Counted from the stretch's first letter, positions 49,634 to 63,561 are shown. The stretch is 64,000 nucleotides of DNA from Oreocharis arfaki (GCA_013398015.1 VZRR01011642.1:58817-122816); one strand, 5' to 3'. The notes: generated by a model not told the origin, from the sequence alone. Made by a program: numbers and translations.

Positions 49634-52600
49634 GTAAAGAACTATTATTTTTCAGTAAATAGTTGCTCTGCCTCAAATTTACCACATTGTAGAGGTTCAG
49701 TTTTAAAAGAGGCTCTGCTCCTAAGTAGATCTTTAGTCTTCAGATGCTCCAGCTCCTTTAGAAAATCCTACATGAATTTAAAATCAACAGGTGGATTCCA
49801 GAAAATAAAGCTCAGTGAAAACAGCATAAGATAACAGCATGGTGGGTTGCCCAGCTTCATATTTCCATTTTCTCTGGTACGTTAGTTTTCTAAAGGTGGC
49901 ATTTTGGCTCTGATCAAGTGGGAGGGCAAAGGTTACTGAATGTGAGGCTGTGGCTGCTGGAAAAGAGAACCAGTACAATGGTGGGGAAAGGCAGGCCACC
50001 AGCATTAAGCACGGAGAGATGTGGGAAACTGGCAAGAAGGAAGAGGATGTCATTTTCTGAGAAACCAGGAAATGAGCTCTGTGTTCAAGCATTTCTATTT
50101 ATGGTATAAGAATTGTAAATATCGCTGGAGATATTTGATACTGAGATGAGGAAATATGTGTCAGGCCTTTTAGTTTTAAGCCCTTGTCTTTGCACGGGCT
50201 GCTTTTGTTCAAGGAAGCAACAATGGAAAAGGAGGGATTTGGGGAAAAAAAAAAAGGCTTCTGCTGAAGCATTTCCCAAACTATTTTTCCTGTGCCCCTC
50301 TCCCAAGTGAGCTCCACTGTTCATGACCCTTGTCTCCCCTTTCCTCCCCAACTCATTCAGCATCCAGCATTCAGGTTTACAGACACTCATCTCAGTTTGC
50401 AGCCCTGCCAGTATTTCTCATACCCCGCCCTTCTTTCCCAGAGAGAGGGTGAGTCCTAGTTTGGGAACTGCTGTTTCCACTGGATTTCAGTTCCTGGCAA
50501 CCTATCTGTAAAATACTTTGACCAAAAGGGAGCTGTTCCCCAGAGACTGTGATGCTAATTCTGCTGTGTAGTTCTGGTGTGAATTCAGAGTAATCTCCTG
50601 GCCGAACAGCAGTGCTGTCCTGCTGGGCTTGTCCCTAAATGTGTAAAATGAGAAAGCCTCGACAATGCATTTTCTAAGTGTAGCACCTCACAGCCTTTGA
50701 GGTTAACTGCGTGGTTTGGTTAGCAAAGTGTCTCTGTGCTCATTTCTATTCAGCTTGGAGCCTAAAAATGTTCTCCCTCTTCTGCCAATAGCCTTTATCA
50801 ATTTAGACACTTCTCCTTTAAGTTTCATTAGTTCTATGTTTTAAAGGCAAAACCGAGAATTACAGGGCAGGAGGATGGGACACACCACTGTTTTCACTGC
50901 TCATTTTGCAAATGTAAAGGCAGAAGGTGTGTGACTCCTCTATGCCAGGATCTTTCCAGAGATAACTTTCATTCCCACTTTTTATTTATACTCACCAGAG
51001 CCACTGACTCGTTTACCTGAGTGAGTGGCTGCTCAGCTCCTGGAAGCCATTTACTTATCACTTACAAGATGGAGACTACAGCAGTGCTCAGCACTGTCTG
51101 TTTATCTACCCAAATATGGATTTTAAAGGCTCATTACAGTCCTTTGACTCTGAAACCTCTCAGCCCCAGAATACCAAGTAAATAAAACCAATAGGGGATT
51201 TGGTACAGTTTCTGCTATTTTGTTCAAAGGTTTCCAAGATACTCAATAACCTCCTCTCTAAAAGGGTGTATCCTTCTCCCACTTTTAGTTTATTTTTCCA
51301 AAGATAAAACATTGCATCTAAAATCAGGGAAGCAATAGTGAGATGCTTTGGGGAGGGTATGGAAGTGAAGGGAAATTATCAGAAGTTGTGACCTCAGTGG
51401 CAGCATTAGTCGTAAGGTGCTTGCCTGGCCCATGCTTAGGGACCTGGAGGGGGACACACCAGCATGTCAGGCACCCCGTTCTTCTCACCACCCTACGTCT
51501 GCCACCTATTTAGCTTCCTTGCCATGCACCAAAGCTAGGAGAAGTTGCTAGATGTCATCATGGCCCTTGTCATCTGGGGTACCCTGCATGCTTCCCTCTT
51601 TATGACAGCAGGCAAATTAGGTTTATATAGGGAGATACATTCTTTTGCCTGAAACTCAAGTCACTAGGGATAAGTTTATCACGAACAAAATATGTTGCTG
51701 TTCCAACACTATGCACTCGAGAGGTTTTTCTGCCTGTCTTTCCCGCAGTAGCTTTGCTGCGAGGGGTGTCCCCACACTCATCCCACGCCAGCTGCCACTG
51801 TATGCCAGGGCAGCCATCTCTGCCAGAAGATGCAAAGCAGCTCTGCAGGGACTGTAGGGAGCACGTCCATCCCAGCTCCTGTCAGGCCAGCGCTTGTGTG
51901 AGATGGTGATTGCTGAAGTTGTTCCCGAGACTGCTTGTTATATAAAAAAAGACAGTGACAGAACTGCATGGAAATACAACCTGATGTAAAACCATGGTGC
52001 TTTTTCACTTTTTAGAAAGGTTTTGTAATGTGTTTGAATTGGCTGCCTGGCTATCTTTGGCTGTGACTGCTAATCCTTCAGTATCTTTGAAGGTGTCCTT
52101 GATACTCTAAATTAGCTGATATTTTTAGAATATTTCAATTTTTATTATCAGTTATGAAATGGACATATCACTGAATATTTCTATGTCAGTATGATTAAAA
52201 TGCTTAATCCCTTCAGAGAAATTTGCAATGACAGAAACCATGGATAGAAATCAGCTCTAAGTTTAAGAAGAGCAAGAAGTCAAGTAACTTTAGGAGGCAA
52301 TAATTTTTCCAAAAGTTTTGTTCAGTCTCCTAAAACATTGGGACAGATTTTTTGCAGAGGCAAACTCAATACAAGTACTGTATGGATACATGGGATGTCT
52401 TCTGCATTTATAAAACTGGGGTGGCTCAGGAGTGGGGCCCCAGGCCAACACAGAGGTTCTGAGCATCTGGAGGGACTGTGGCAGCAAAGCGGTTGTGTGC
52501 CCTGACACGGAGCTGGGGACAGTTGAGAATCCAAATCTGTGTGTTTAGCAAGAATCAAAGTGGTCCAGATCTAACCCCGTGGACAAGATGGGAGGCTTAA

Positions 52601-53599
52601 TTTGGGATGGGAAGCACTCTCTACAGTGACTCTCGCTTTGCCAAAATGATCCAAATTCATCTCCAATGAGAGTCTTCAGAAAACACGGTGCATGAAGGGC
52701 TTTGCCTGGGAGGTCTGCAATGTCATTCTGTTTGTGGAAATAAAGAACAGCAGAAAATACAATCTTTGCATAAGAAAAAATGATGTGACCTAATTAACAC
52801 ATCGTGTTCATAAAGGAGTACCTTCTGTCAGTTGGTATATCAACTTTTTCTATATTTTTCAATATATTTCTGACTTCTCATCAATCAATATGTAAAGGAA
52901 CTCATGTGTGTTCATATCTTGATCTAACAACTATTTGAGCTGTACGAGGTAAACACTTCTAGTTTTGCTATGTAAGGTTGAGATAGCCTGTTTCTCAAAA
53001 GCATTACTGATGTCACTTCTTTTTAATATGCACTGTATTGTACAATGTTTCTCAGAACACCTTCCAGGGAATTTCCATGATCTAAACAAATGTCTTTGAG
53101 ATTATTAATATTCAAAATATAAAAAGATGCTCTCTTCTTTTTGCTTATTTTTTTGCACTGTTGAAAAGAGGAATTGAAATTTCAGAATCACAGAGGGAGT
53201 GATTCAAATACATGGGAGTGAGATTTCTCCTTGGAAAGGTACAGATAGCTATTTTCAAATCCGAGGGGCCCATGAAGAGTGTCTGGGCTTCTGGAATGAA
53301 TTGCTGAGTTGTACCTACAGGTGCTAAGTGTGATTACGTCAAAGTGTAAGTGCAGGAAATGAGATCACCCAAAACTACCACGGGCACTGCAATATTAAAA
53401 ACTGGGTACTGCAACTGTATTTATCTCCAGGTTTCAAATCCCCCCTGTTGAACCCACTCATTAACTATTTTGTTAAAAGCTGTGAAGGAGACCAGGCTGG
53501 AGTAGAGGGATACGAAGAATTTGGAGTGAGTTTTCAATTAAAATCCACAGCCTGTTCTGTTTCTGATAATCTCTAAATTCTTTTGAAGAAATGATCATT

Positions 53600-53687
53600 A
53601 TAACTGTGTCTAATCTGTTTACAAAACAGACTCTGAAATAGCCATAACTGTGTCTAATCTGTTTACAAAACAGACTCTGAAATAGCC
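53600..53687 (+). repeat. perfect 44-bp tandem duplication
   Basis: The 44 bases at 53600-53643, beginning ATAACTGTGTCTAATC and ending TGAAATAGCC, are repeated without a mismatch at 53644-53687. Perfect identity implies a recent event or an assembly/sequencing artefact. No N is present here, unlike the duplication at 11.95 kb. The unit contains a forkhead-like TGTTTACA. Confidence 0.95.
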
Positions 53688-56600
53688 ATTGTGTCTGCAC
53701 CTTCTGTTTTTATAACTTATGTGCTTTGATATTGTAATTGATGCAAGTGGGTGCAATTAAATCTTTATTTGGAAACTTGCACCAAAGCAAGTCATTCAGT
53801 AAAAAAAAAGCCACCAATGTGCTTTGACTCAAGATTCTCACACATATTTGCACTTACAATCAAAGCTTTTGTTCTGTTAAACTAACAAGGGCTGTTTAGC
53901 ATAAGAAAGAGTTAACACAGGCTGCCTTACGTTTTGCTAATTTTGGGAATAACAGTTGAATGGAAAAAAATTTGCAAGAAACTATGTTGTCCCAATAAAA
54001 ATGACCAATTTTTATTTTAATAAGTACCTCACCACAAGTGGAGAGGTTGAAAAAAAAGCCTGATGATATGCCAATATCATCACTCAGTGATAAAATACTT
54101 CTCTTGTTTTTCCTAAGAAAGATCACAAGAGAGCAGATCAGATCTCTAGCTCAAAATTGCTTCTAAACTAGGCAGCAAATTCCACCACTTTCACTTGGGG
54201 GAATTTCACATCAGCACAAGACAGGCAGGGATCGAGATCTGCAATTAATTGTTTGTTGGCATGTCTTTATTTATTAGTTCTGTGACACAGCTATTGATCA
54301 GCCATCACATTGCTACTTATAATTCAGGTGCTGCTGTCTTGAAACTTAGCTGTGGATTGGTTTGTGTGAAAGGAATTTTTGTTGAAGGGTAAGCATGATT
54401 TATTTCAGTGAAATGATCTGTCTGCTTGGTCCCACTGCAGGGAGAGGCTGTAAAAGCACAGAGCTTAGTCAGGCTGTCAGCTGCTTCTGCAAAAACTACA
54501 GGTTAAAAGGCTTTTTCTTTTGCTCGGGGACTCTCAATAGGAAAAATCTTAAATGTAATAAAACATAGTGTGTATATGTATATATTTACATGTATATGAA
54601 ATATAGTTTCTTTTTCTTCTGAGAAAGTTCAGGGAGACCACTTTACCACCTATGAAGTCAAGTCATGAAAGTACATAGTTGGTGTAATCAGGTTTAAAAA
54701 CCCTTACAGTGGGTTTAGAAACCGCTATATTCATTTATCTGGAAAATACCATCTTGGCCTTCTTGAGACCCAAAGAAGATGTCTTCAAAAGGACACTCTT
54801 TGGCAGAATACACCTCCAGCATAAGTCAAGGTTATTTATGGAGTTCCTGTGCCAGACTATCTTGCTGACAGGAAAGGTCAGCCTCCTCGTATCTCAAACA
54901 AGCATGGCAGAGACTCTAACCTCAGTCAAAGTTTATTATTATGAGGAAATCAAGCTCATCTCCACTGAAACTTTTTTATTGTTGATGAGACTGGTTTAAA
55001 TAGCATCTGGGCTAAAACTGAAAATAGCGCTTGTTATTTGAAGATTGCCTCTCAAGATAATTCAGCATCTCAGGGACAGGTCTCACATCCTCTAGTAGGA
55101 CAACTGCACATTAGTAGAACGCTTTCTGTCCCTAGTGCCATCCCAGAGCAGGTGACCCTTATAAAGTTTCTCCAGTTTGACTCGTCTCGAGTTTGTGTGA
55201 GTTCTAAAATTTGATTTTAAGATCAACTTGAGCCCATTTAAGATGAGATTGTCTCTGAAGGAAGATGTATGGTCTTTTCTCTCCCTTGGCTCAATGATTC
55301 CGTGCCTTTTCTTGTGTCAGCACTAGTATTTTTGTAGCTTTATGGTCTGATTAAACCTGAGTAAAATTTAGCCACTCAAAAAAACCCCCAAAGTGGTCAG
55401 CTAATGTTCACGCAAAGGAGTCAGCAGGAGCAAGAACCATGTGAGCAGAATGAGGGGAAAGGATGGATTGTTCCTCCCAGAGGTTTTTGCTGGATATGAA
55501 CCTGTCCTTGGAAGCTGCATCACCTGCAGTTGGAGTATAGCTCCTAAACGCCTCTGTAGAGCCAATTGTCGGACTTTATGTCAAACAACTGCCATTCTTC
55601 TGCAAGTTCTGAATTTTCAGTGACTCCTTGATAGCATCCAGTTTGAAGAAAATGTTAGAAAGGCCTTGGATTTATTAAAGTGCAAAATAAAAACAAGTTT
55701 CAAAACAAGTTGCAAAATGGCATTTCTGTCCTTTTTTAGAACTTTGTGTACAGCCTTGGAAGAGAATAAGCCAACTATAAAAAAATATTCTGAATCCCTT
55801 AGGATAGTACAGAAGCAAGAATAGCTCTGCCTTTTACATTAGTCTAACTAACCAGGTTTTACCTTCCCACTCACTGATACCAGAATGAAGAGGAAAAATA
55901 TTTATCCCTCCCTTCAACTGAATATGGAATTCAAATAAAAACAAAGTAAACCAGCCAGGCAAATAGTACAGCTTCCTGCTCCAATCCCTCTAAAATTCAA
56001 CTTTACTGACACATGCTTGGAAAAGATTCAGTGCCCTAAATTACCACTGCGAGTAAATAATAATTACATTTGCCATGACAGGAGATTTTGGGTAAGTGTC
56101 AGTCTAAGGACAGCAGATGAGACTATCTGTTGGGAGTTTTCCTTTGCTGCTGTAGAAGGTCTTGCTTGGACAGGGAGAGACAAAGGAGGACTGAAGGGGT
56201 ACTCAGGCCCATGGTGGCATCTGAAGCAGCAAATGCTTTTCCAGCCAGACTTCCATTCTGTCTGTTTCAGTCCTGACCCTTTCCTCTCCCCTGTGTCCCT
56301 TGCCCTTTAGTGCTCACAGTCTGGGAAGTACCATGGGACCGTCTAAGCAGAGAGAGGGAATGTGGCTGCTGTGTTAAAGGGCAGTGGAGGAGAGTGGTGG
56401 GTACTGAGAGAGAAAGGGAGGAGCCATGAGGATGAAGAACAAGATCCTCCTGTGCCAGAGCTGAAGAGAAAGTACAGAGAGGAACAGACCAGTAAAAGTG
56501 TCAGGAATCTCTCTTCTGACCCACAGCCTTTCAGAAATGCCACATCCAGCAGGCTCTGCAGCCACACTTTTTTTTTTTTCGAATTTTGGTTTTTGTGAAA

Positions 56601-57188
56601 ACCTCCTTGAGATGGATCAAGGATGGATATTCCCATAAGACCTTTTCCTAGCCCGTCCAAACCTTTACTGTTTCTTTGAAGACTTTTCAACTCCCTGCTG
56701 ATCAGCTTGAATGCCCTCAGCCTCTTTTGCTTTCCTGAAATTTGACTAATACCTTCTTGTTCTACAAAGTACCATGCCTCTTTCCTTCCTTCCTGCCCCA
56801 AATCTTTCTGCCACTGCTATAACACTGAATTTTGCCTATCCTTGGGACATTACAATTACAACTAGTCAATACAGTTGAACAACCTGGTGTGCAGTGGGAC
56901 CCTCAGATGGTACCACTCTGCCCAAACTACCTCTGCTTGGAAAAAAATGAAAACTGTCTTTTCTTTATCACTGAACACCCTCAGCAACTCCTATACAGGA
57001 CCTACACCTGCTGCTGGGGTTTTTATTCATCTTGAATGATTGTTCTGACCTGCAAAGTAATCATGATGTCTTCCAGCAACTCACCACCTCACATTAACTT
57101 TTCTCTCTTGGTCTTTCTCAATATTACATTTCAGTTTTCACTCTGTCCTCACCTCCTCACTTTTTCAGTTTTCTCTACAATGAATTTC

Positions 57189-57205
57189 TTTTTTTTTTTT
57201 TTTTT
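57189..57205 (+). repeat. (T)17 run
   Basis: Seventeen thymines followed by ACTGACAGAGG. This resembles an exaggerated polypyrimidine acceptor, but the sequence after the AG soon meets stops and is not recognisable. Confidence 0.9.
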
Positions 57206-57493
57206 ACTGACAGAGGATGTGAGACATAGATCTTTTCAGAAGGTGAACTAGAAGTTTTGGCAGTAGAGTGGGGAACTTGTGGGCTTTTGGCACCTACAAA
57301 AAGAATGGCAAGTGGCTTGGGTTGGGAGGACAGGCATGGTAACTTTCCTTCTTTTTTCCTTTTTTTTTCGTTAGAGTAGGTACATTTGAATTGTTATCTA
57401 TAGGTCATGTTTCTAAATACACTAGTTTATTATGGTTTGATTTGGCTTTCAATCTATGACATCCCAGTAACAAGAATTTAGATATAGAGTTAT

Positions 57494-57570
57494 GTATGCA
57501 TAAATATATATATGTTTTATATACATGTATATTTATTTCTACTTATCAACATTATGTATACATGTCTACA
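57494..57570 (+). repeat. AT/TATG-rich low-complexity run
   Basis: Imperfect alternation of TATA, TATG and ACAT words across about 75 bases, interrupted by TTTATTTCTACTTATC. Low-complexity sequence with no other feature. Confidence 0.6.
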
Positions 57571-59081
57571 CATACATTTTTAGGGATGGATATTGGCATT
57601 TCAGTCACTCCCATGGACAGGAGAAGGTAATAGCTACTTCCAGGACAACTCTAAGAAAACTCGACTCCAGCAAATATATTCTCCATGCAATGAATGCTTC
57701 TTTATCATTCTTTTGGTGCCATAAAACTCCGTTATGAGTTTGGTACGTGCTTACCTTAGGAGTTATGACTATGTCATGATTTATGATCAAGAGGGCCTTG
57801 AATGAATCTGGCAGCTATTACGGCTGCATTACCCTACCTGTTTATTTGTATGTCCTTACATAAGATGCCAATTTCTTTGAGGTTAATTGTCTTAGCAGGT
57901 GTAACTATAAAGTTAATTATATATGAGGCAAGCTAAGCATATTGGCCTCTTTTCTCAGCGAGAACAGAAGTGAGACTGAAAGGTCCCTGATATTACATAA
58001 ATTTTTCTATATATACAAAGGTATAACTTGTCCTGCAAGATGTCTGCTCTTTCTGCTCCCAAATATTCTCATCATTGTGTCTGAGATGAGATCACAAAAG
58101 GGTTAAATGAAATGTTTTCCTAAAGTGTTATGGGATTTGCTGATACTTTGTTGTTATAAAAATAAAAGGGCTACAGGGGCTGTTGCTTCCTTGACTCTCT
58201 ATGAAAAAATGAATCTGTATGTTAAACTGTGTGTATTCCCACGCTCTGTCCAGAACATCATGAACATAGTTGTTTTTTTAGGCAAGTGGTACCTTGATTA
58301 TGTGCAATATATGAGGCATGCTCAAAGGGGGAAGAGTAATGCAGACCCTTCATAATTAAAGTTTCCCTGATTTTGGTGAGTTTAACATGGCGGTCATTGA
58401 AATCCTTCATTCTTTGTTATTGCAATTTTTTCAGGCTGAAAGTTTTGAGTAGGAGCAAAGATGAGAATTATGTAAAAGGGAGGGACTTAAAGATGATCAT
58501 TGCTCATCACTTCACTAATAATTAACATTAAAACCTATGAGACATTCTGGCTTCTAAATTTTTGGCATTTTTTCAATTTTTGTTAAGTATTGGATGGTTT
58601 ACCTCAAATTTTTTCAGAAATGAAATTGAACTCTGTCCAAAAACGTGAAGTCAGCACAAGTTCTGAGAGCATGTTGCTCTCTGAGTTCTCACACTTTTAA
58701 AGCCTTATAGGCTCTATATATACTCTCTCCTTGGTGTGTTCCCTACTGCTGAGGATGGGGTCACCTACCTTGTGCAAACTGGTTAAATCTGTTGATTTTC
58801 CTGCCTTTATTTGCCCCTATTTTCCAGCTGTCTGGTGCGTTGAGCTCTTCCCAGACTCAGTGATCACTTGTTTACTGTGCTGGAGTTGAAACTCTTGGCC
58901 AGCTGGCAGCTGAGAAGGGAAGAACCACAGCTTCTCGGTGCATTAAATCTTCATATTAGGCTCTAGCTTGGAAAAACTTTTGCTGGCTTTGTTTTCTTTT
59001 TCCCTAAGCATGACATGACAAATATACTAGGTTTTCATTTGTTAGGTTTTTTTGGTCTTCTTTATTTAATTTTGGGATACT

Positions 59082-59107
59082 AAAGAAAGAAAGAAAGAAA
59101 AAAAAAA
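59082..59107 (+). repeat. (AAAG)n / poly-A run
   Basis: Four AAAG units grading into ten adenines. Simple repeat; no associated retroposed gene is recognised. Confidence 0.9.
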
Positions 59108-61559
59108 GTTTAGCTATGACAAATCCTACCAGCTCTTCTGCTAGGATAAAACACGTGTCTTTTTATTGCAGTGACCTTGTTTGGTACTGAATTACTATGC
59201 AACCACTAATGAGGGAGTTACCTTAAAAGAAATGGTAACCAAAAAGAATCAGTGTTTTGGGAGGGGGTGTAAGTGAAGAAACACAAATTTGAGACTGACA
59301 ACTATTTCAACCATTAATCTTCTTCTGGAGGCAAGTGATAGTGATGACAACAATCTGACAAATTGTAAAGCCCTGTGATGAATTGAGTCAATTATGATCT
59401 TTTGTCTGTCTCACCTGCACTCTGTCCTCTGTTCTGGTTACCCCTCAGGGGAACTATTTTTAGTATTGCAGTCCTAAGACAAATTGTAGCTGGGTATAAC
59501 TTCCATACCATCTGGTTCCATTGCAGGGAAGATGGAGCAGGGCAGAAGAGCTACCTTAAAAAATTGAAGAAGTCTAGCCTCTTCTATCCCACAGGCAGGT
59601 AATCCTGATTCTGGAACTGTGCCCTTAATGCATTTCTAAAGCAGTCATTTTGTAGCTAGCATATGTGTGGTTTCATACTAAGAAACTGCATGTATTCGCC
59701 CATGCACATTTCCCCAGAAAACATGGAAATTGTTCTGGGATACCTGGATTAGCATCCATGCCTCTAGGATACAGAATTCTGCATTTTTGTGTGTGCTGTA
59801 TGTAACTCACCAAATTTCTCCATGTTTTTTGTACATTCACCCTATTGTGTTTTCACACAGAATAATCATTGTTGGAATATTTTGTTCAGGTGAATGGGTT
59901 TGAGCAGGCGCAGTGAGAAGAAAGTGACCCAGCAGGTATAAGGTTGCATGTCCTAGAAGTTATTTATTTCTTCTTCCTCTGGCCAGGTTTCAGAAGAAAC
60001 AGTTGACCTTTAGCTATGCCACTCAAAGCCTCCAAGTTTGGTAGATGAGTTCTGAGAGCCCACTGAAGCAATTTAGACAATTGCAGTGAAGGGGTGCCTG
60101 ACTCCTGAGTCTTGCGTGGCACTGGGCTTTCAGCATGGAGGAAATCATTTTTAAAAGAGCATGTGTTTCTGGAATTTAGGCAACTCCAGGTTAAGAAACA
60201 GTCAAGCAGAGTTTTCCACAGAATATAGTATGGGATTTAGCACACAAATTTTACATGAGTCTATGTCTGACTTTGGAATGCCCACATATGGAGAAAAATA
60301 AAATGAACTGCTGGCTTCACTAGCAGATGCTGTATACTCAATATTTTTGATCAGACCTTTTTTACTAAGGTTCCTGAACATGGATTTATGACCCAACCTC
60401 TAAAAATCTTGGCTGAAGTTCTTAAAAGGAATTGATCTCTCTTATACTACCCACTATGAGGCCCCAAAACTGCCAATGGTTAAATTCTTTAAGAAAGAAA
60501 GAGCAGCTGCGCCACACTAAGTCATGGGTATACTAGGCTTGGCACTCTCCAGTAGTGGAAAATAGTGGATGCTTGGGGTAAAGCATAAGAACAGGACAAA
60601 CACAGAATGATATTTGTCCAGGATCCACTCTAGGTAATTCAGGGATTCCCTGTACCAGAAGCTATGTATTTGTATTTAATTGCTGTGAGGAATTTTTTTT
60701 CCATGAACTTGCCCAAACACTTGAATACGCGTAATTTTTATCCCCACTGCATCCTGCAGCAAGCAGCTCCAAGGCTTCACTGTGCCCCACATGAAGAAAC
60801 ATATCTTCCTGTGCTTCTTGGAACATGCTATTTGCTGGGATCTTTAGAAAGAAACATTGGTTTGTAACTATTTACCTATTCTTTGCAATTCTTTGCAATT
60901 CAGCTTTTTTATTTTATCTCATTATCAACAAGGTATCATTGAAACTTAACAGGAGCACGAGTACATTTCAAGCTAGAATTTAACAGCAAACTTGTCAGTG
61001 GATTTATAGTCATGCTCTAGAACCTCTTCTGTTCCTGTATAAACTCTTCAAAAAATTGGATCCAGGGGTAGACATAAAATGATTCAAGGAAATAAAAATT
61101 CGTGTTCCATTCATATCGGCAGGAGAGATAGATTGAGGTTACTACAGGAATCCTGAAAAATCCCCTTTAATTACTTTTGAGAGCTGAAAATGCCAGAGTT
61201 GAGAATTAAGTGAAGTTCTTGAGCAGAAGTGCACGTGTGTGATTATGAACATATGTCCACACTGACACACAAAACTGCCAAGGCCTTCTGTGCTGGAGGA
61301 AGGGTGGTGAGCTTAAGTCTAGGCAACTCAGAGTGAAACTCAGTGCCCTGGCTTAAAGATGCTGTTGGCTACCATGGAAACCAGTTGGAACTACTGCATA
61401 AGGGACATGTTATCTGTGGGAACAAAACACGAGTGACTATTTCTCAATATCACAATTATGTACAATTAATCTTGCATATTAGGATTGTCTTGAGTTATTT
61501 GCACAAAGCATTATTCACTTTGCTTCAAGTCTTATGTGAGCGGGGGCAGCCTGACCTTA

Positions 61560-61880
61560 GCAAGAGTTCAAGGGTTTGATAGCCAACTTGAGAACCTGTT
61601 TTATGATGCGTAATTTTAACAGCATTTCGTCTATGGCTCTTCCAGTGCAGCTTTCATTTCAGCCTTTAAAACCCAAACTCTTTGCAGATGGCAGTGTGCA
61701 GAGAGGAGAAGTGGTGGAAAATTCTGTATAAGCTGTCACAGCAAACTAAATCTGGCTGTAGTCACACAAGTAGCAGTTAAATTATCCCGCAACGTCAGCA
61801 GTAGCTTTTAAGCGAAAACATGATCATGCGCGATGTTTGAGGGCTATTACTAGCATCGGTTATGGAGATGAAAATTCGTA
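61560..61880. promoter_or_regulatory. possible conserved enhancer-like segment
   Basis: Non-repetitive sequence with unusually many CpGs for its AT-rich surroundings (for example in CCCGCAACGTC near 61787, AAGCGAAAAC near 61811 and ATGCGCGATG near 61828) and a GCTGTCAC TALE-type site near 61732. It lies about 1.6 kb upstream of the 63.4 kb CpG island, a suitable place for a promoter-proximal element. Conservation is not tested. Confidence 0.25.
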
Positions 61881-62219
61881 TTTCAAGTCATTGCAGAGTC
61901 TTTGAAGATAAATGTGGGTGTGCATGTGTCTCTGTATACAAAACACTCTTTTAGGGGTCCTTTCAAACATGTCAATTTTACAGTATTGCGACTTGACAGC
62001 CATCAGCAGAGGTATCCCTGACTTACAGGCATAAAAACCCAACAGATCTGGGCCTGTGCATCACACAAATGCTCAGTAACTTGCTTATGTATATTTATAT
62101 ATATANTATTAAGATATAATAAACATCGTGTAAGCATATACACACCACAATAAAAAATAAATGTGTGCACATAACTGTCATTCATGTTGGTTAGAGGTTG
62201 AACCTTGCTGAATTTGCCT

Positions 62220-62560
62220 TTCATCTGACTAATGAAAAATAGAGCATCTGTGAGGTGAGCTGCATTTTAGAAAATGAGTCAGTACACAGGATGATACAGC
62301 ACAGTTTGAGGGGCTTTTTGATATTCCACATTTCTGATCGCTATAGATTTTTAATGCAGTTACTATAAAATACTGGTAAGAAGTACAGCTAAAGAAAATG
62401 CAAATGAGCTCAATAAAGTCTCCAGGGCTTTTCGAGTATGTAAGGTAATCCAGCCTGTTTAAAGACCACAGTCTGCTAGAATGAAACAAAACCAAACCAA
62501 ACCCTTGCCCTGAAGATATAATTGGCAATGTTAAGAATCTTACAATACCCCAGGGACAGT
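62220..62560. promoter_or_regulatory. possible conserved enhancer-like segment
   Basis: Contains a perfect AP-1 site TGAGTCA at 62275-62281 and a perfect POU octamer ATGCAAAT at 62398-62405 in repeat-free sequence, about 1 kb upstream of the CpG island. Each motif occurs by chance; their combination close to a promoter is suggestive only. Confidence 0.25.
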
Positions 62561-63561
62561 AGTTGCATCTCTACTTCACCACATATTATTGTTGAAAATA
62601 TTATTCAGCTGTTTATTTATCTGGAATTAGCAGATTAGGGAGTAGTGTTTTAGTGATACCAAACATCTGTGATAGCAGCTTCAGAGTAATAGGCTGAAAC
62701 AGACACCGTATCATCACTTCGGGGAAGAATTTAGGCAAATGCAATTGTGACTACAGTTTCTTCTTTTTCCTTCCTTTTCCAAGTCAGCTCTTCTAAAAGC
62801 TATCTGAGCTCAGACCTCAGCTCTTGAATCTCACATGTTATTAAGTATTCACTTTGCCACTAGTCTTTCAGAAACAGCCTTGTGTAAGGTATTAAAGAAC
62901 AAGTAAGCCAAATCAACATTTCAAGACTCTCATATGGCTTTCATATAGCTGGGCCGAGTGTGTCTTTTCACAATTGCAAACCTTTCTTCAAGTTGGATGT
63001 TAACACTTTCAGAGTAACTTTTAATGCCAAAACAAGGTCCTTCCCTCTCAGTTCAAAGAAAACACAACATCTGTCATAATGTGAAATGTAGATTTAATGC
63101 AAGTGTCAAGTCAGGCACTTGGTAATGAGGTAAAAACCCTTGAGATTTCAAGTCTCTCTTCCATGCTATCCTGTTACAGGGAGGGGAAAGGAAAGAACTT
63201 TCTTTGGCACTTAGCATCTTTTCTGTGTCCCTTATCTATCCTCTCCGGACATCTTCTGTAAATTAGTGGATTTTTCCTGGCAGTGTCCCTGAGATTGAGG
63301 AAGGTGTAATTTGTGGTGTTTGCTTTGTGGCCGAGGGAAACTGAGGTGCAGACTAGACACAGTCCAGAGCTGCCGCGGCACTGCCCGGAGTCCCCAGCCC
63401 AGACTGGGGCGGTGATGCGTCCCCAGGAGAAGGGCAGCGATCCCGAAACTGCGGCTGCATCCCGCAAGACACTGCGGGAGGCGCGGTAGTGGCGGAAGCG
63501 GTGGGAAGGAGGGAAGCAACAGGCTGGTGGCAGCTTCCCGGCCGAGGGGCGGCAGCCGGGG

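Larger units (their letters stand above)
49640..63345. other. long non-coding stretch
   Basis: About 13.7 kb without a recognised gene or transposon. It holds the 44-bp tandem duplication at 53.6 kb, several homopolymer or simple repeats, an undetermined base at 62106 within an AT-rich run, and enhancer-like segments near 61.6-61.9 and 62.2-62.55 kb. The longest frame, 152 codons on the - strand at 56343-56801, has overlapping + strand frames and biased composition. Confidence 0.5.

Noticed and set aside
56343..56801. 152-codon minus-strand frame
   Set aside because: A few frames of this length are expected by chance in 128 kb of double-strand reading; composition is biased, + strand frames overlap, and no domain is visible.
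57206..57251. Exon after the (T)17 run ending CTGACAG
   Set aside because: Only a short open stretch follows before stops and there is no donor; the T run is a homopolymer.
62106..62106. Single N as a second assembly seam
   Set aside because: It lies in a TA-rich run and there is no duplicated flank like that at 12009; more likely a low-quality base.
7344..62405. Perfect octamers (ATTTGCAT/ATGCAAAT) at 7344, 13580, 18557, 47400 and 62398 as a regulated set
   Set aside because: About two to five copies are expected by chance in AT-rich DNA of this length; spacing is irregular.
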